NCBI GenBank assembly: GCA_020536535.1 | Contig: JAHLWZ010000197.1 | Location: 57,761 to 121,760 of the forward strand | DNA: 64,000 nt | DNA from: Pelomyxa schiedti | Taxonomy: Eukaryota > Evosea > Pelobiontida > Pelomyxidae | Direction: 5' to 3' | The notes under the pieces: generated by a model | What the model saw: only the letters and a program-made list of their open reading frames with translations | Told to the model about the DNA's origin: nothing | Database searches by the model: none | Shown here: positions 63,603 through 64,000 of the stretch, piece by piece | Layout: every line of letters begins with the position of its first letter | How positions within the stretch are numbered: position 1 is the stretch's first letter | Translations under genes and position numbers: made by a program

Positions 63603-63647
63603 AAACTAGGAGTAGATTCTCCTAGTTTAGTGCCCGCGCAAGGCGGG
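63603..63647. repeat. Two adjacent hairpins upstream of gene D
   Basis: AAACTAGGAG at 63603-63612 pairs perfectly with CTCCTAGTTT at 63619-63628 around a 6-nt loop. Directly after it, CCCGC and GCGGG form a second short stem at ~63633-63647. They lie 60-110 bp before the gene D ATG, in the expected promoter or leader. Confidence 0.6.
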
Positions 63648-63918
63648 AACAACATTGTAGTTGCTCAAGCAACCAAGTAGTCAACAATATACTTGTTTGT
63701 ATTCGGGCTTCTTTCTCCCTTACACAAGTAAAACAACAACCATCAACCCCAGCACACTCACAGGGGAGCTGTGTGCTTTGTTAGCCAGTGGAACATTTTG
63801 CTGAAGACAGCTTAGGGTTTTCCATGCCGCAAAGCTGATGCCATCTGGTCCTGGGGCTGATTTGGATTTGAAGGAGAGAGCATATCTGGATCAGTGGGCG
63901 GTGATTTTTTTCCCTATC

Positions 63919-63988
63919 AAAAAGTGTATCATCACCGCCCAAAATCACCGCCCGGGCGGTGATTTTGGGCGGTGATGATGCACTTTTT
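63919..63988. repeat. 70-bp near-perfect palindrome
   Basis: Two 35-bp arms meet at CCCGGG (63951-63956) with a single T/C mismatch. Each arm contains two copies of a GGCGGTGAT-type unit, and another copy in direct orientation lies at ~63896-63905. The window ends 12 bp later, so the full element cannot be seen. It may be a foldback/MITE terminus. Confidence 0.85.
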
Positions 63989-64000
63989 GCAGTCAAATCT

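Larger units (their letters stand above)
63541..64000. other. Upstream region of gene D without a gene
   Basis: No supported coding region was seen. The stretch holds two small hairpins (63603-63628 and ~63633-63647) and a long palindrome (63919-63988). The minus frame at 63781-63996 is only open because of the palindrome and is not a credible gene. Confidence 0.6.

Noticed and set aside
63891-64000. Telomeric repeat at the window end
   Set aside because: The GGCGGTGAT-type units form a palindrome, not a head-to-tail array.

Overview
The window is nuclear DNA of a unicellular eukaryote. Genes sit on both strands and are mostly cut by short introns of about 40-150 nt with GT...AG borders and T-rich interiors. 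Typical eukaryotic families are present: NHP2, cytosolic HSP90, a dynamin-related GTPase, RNF213/mysterin, PLAC8 and SUMO-like domain proteins. The standard genetic code reads through all of them. The mix would suit an amoebozoan or a similar free-living protist, but that placement is an inference; no lineage-diagnostic marker was seen.

Left part (1-22 kb), mostly housekeeping genes: NHP2-like H/ACA snoRNP protein (+), an NCLX/SLC8B1-like cation/calcium exchanger (-), cytosolic HSP90 (+) with heat-shock-element-like promoter motifs, a Drp1/Vps1-type dynamin (-), a weak gene with a large inverted repeat (9.5-10.4 kb), an ankyrin-repeat remnant (-), a MINPP1-like histidine phosphatase (+), a secreted Cys-rich protein with polyQ (-), a P/Q-rich protein with a basic tail (+), a single-exon unknown (-), a TM1586-type nitroreductase-fold protein (+) and a Dcp-type M3 metallopeptidase (-).

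Right part (22-63.5 kb): a giant RNF213/mysterin-like AAA+ gene (gene A, -, 22220-40496), followed after a small island of unrelated genes (a five-knuckle CCHC protein, a PLAC8 protein, a Rad60/NIP45-like tandem SUMO-like protein) by three head-to-tail genes on the same strand (B 44950-51361, C 51441-57153, D 57279-63540). B, C and D carry the same roughly 4 kb multi-exon N-terminal module as the RNF213-like gene, but instead of the AAA+ core they end in a coiled coil plus a eukaryotic protein kinase domain and a conserved C-terminal tail. Homology between A and B-D stops at the same phase-0 intron, so the family looks like an exon-shuffled pair of architectures: mysterin N-module + AAA motor, and mysterin N-module + kinase. 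Long identical nucleotide tracts between members (215 bp A/B, 205 bp B/D) indicate recent duplication or gene conversion.

This mysterin/kinase cluster is the most likely undescribed system in the window. RNF213 is known in animals as a giant AAA+ ubiquitin ligase that coats lipid droplets and intracellular bacteria. A protist set of kinases sharing its N-terminal arm, next to an RNF213-like ATPase in which no RING or RZ finger is visible, suggests a modular innate or proteostasis pathway; that functional reading is inference. The window ends in a 70-bp near-perfect palindrome (63919-63988).
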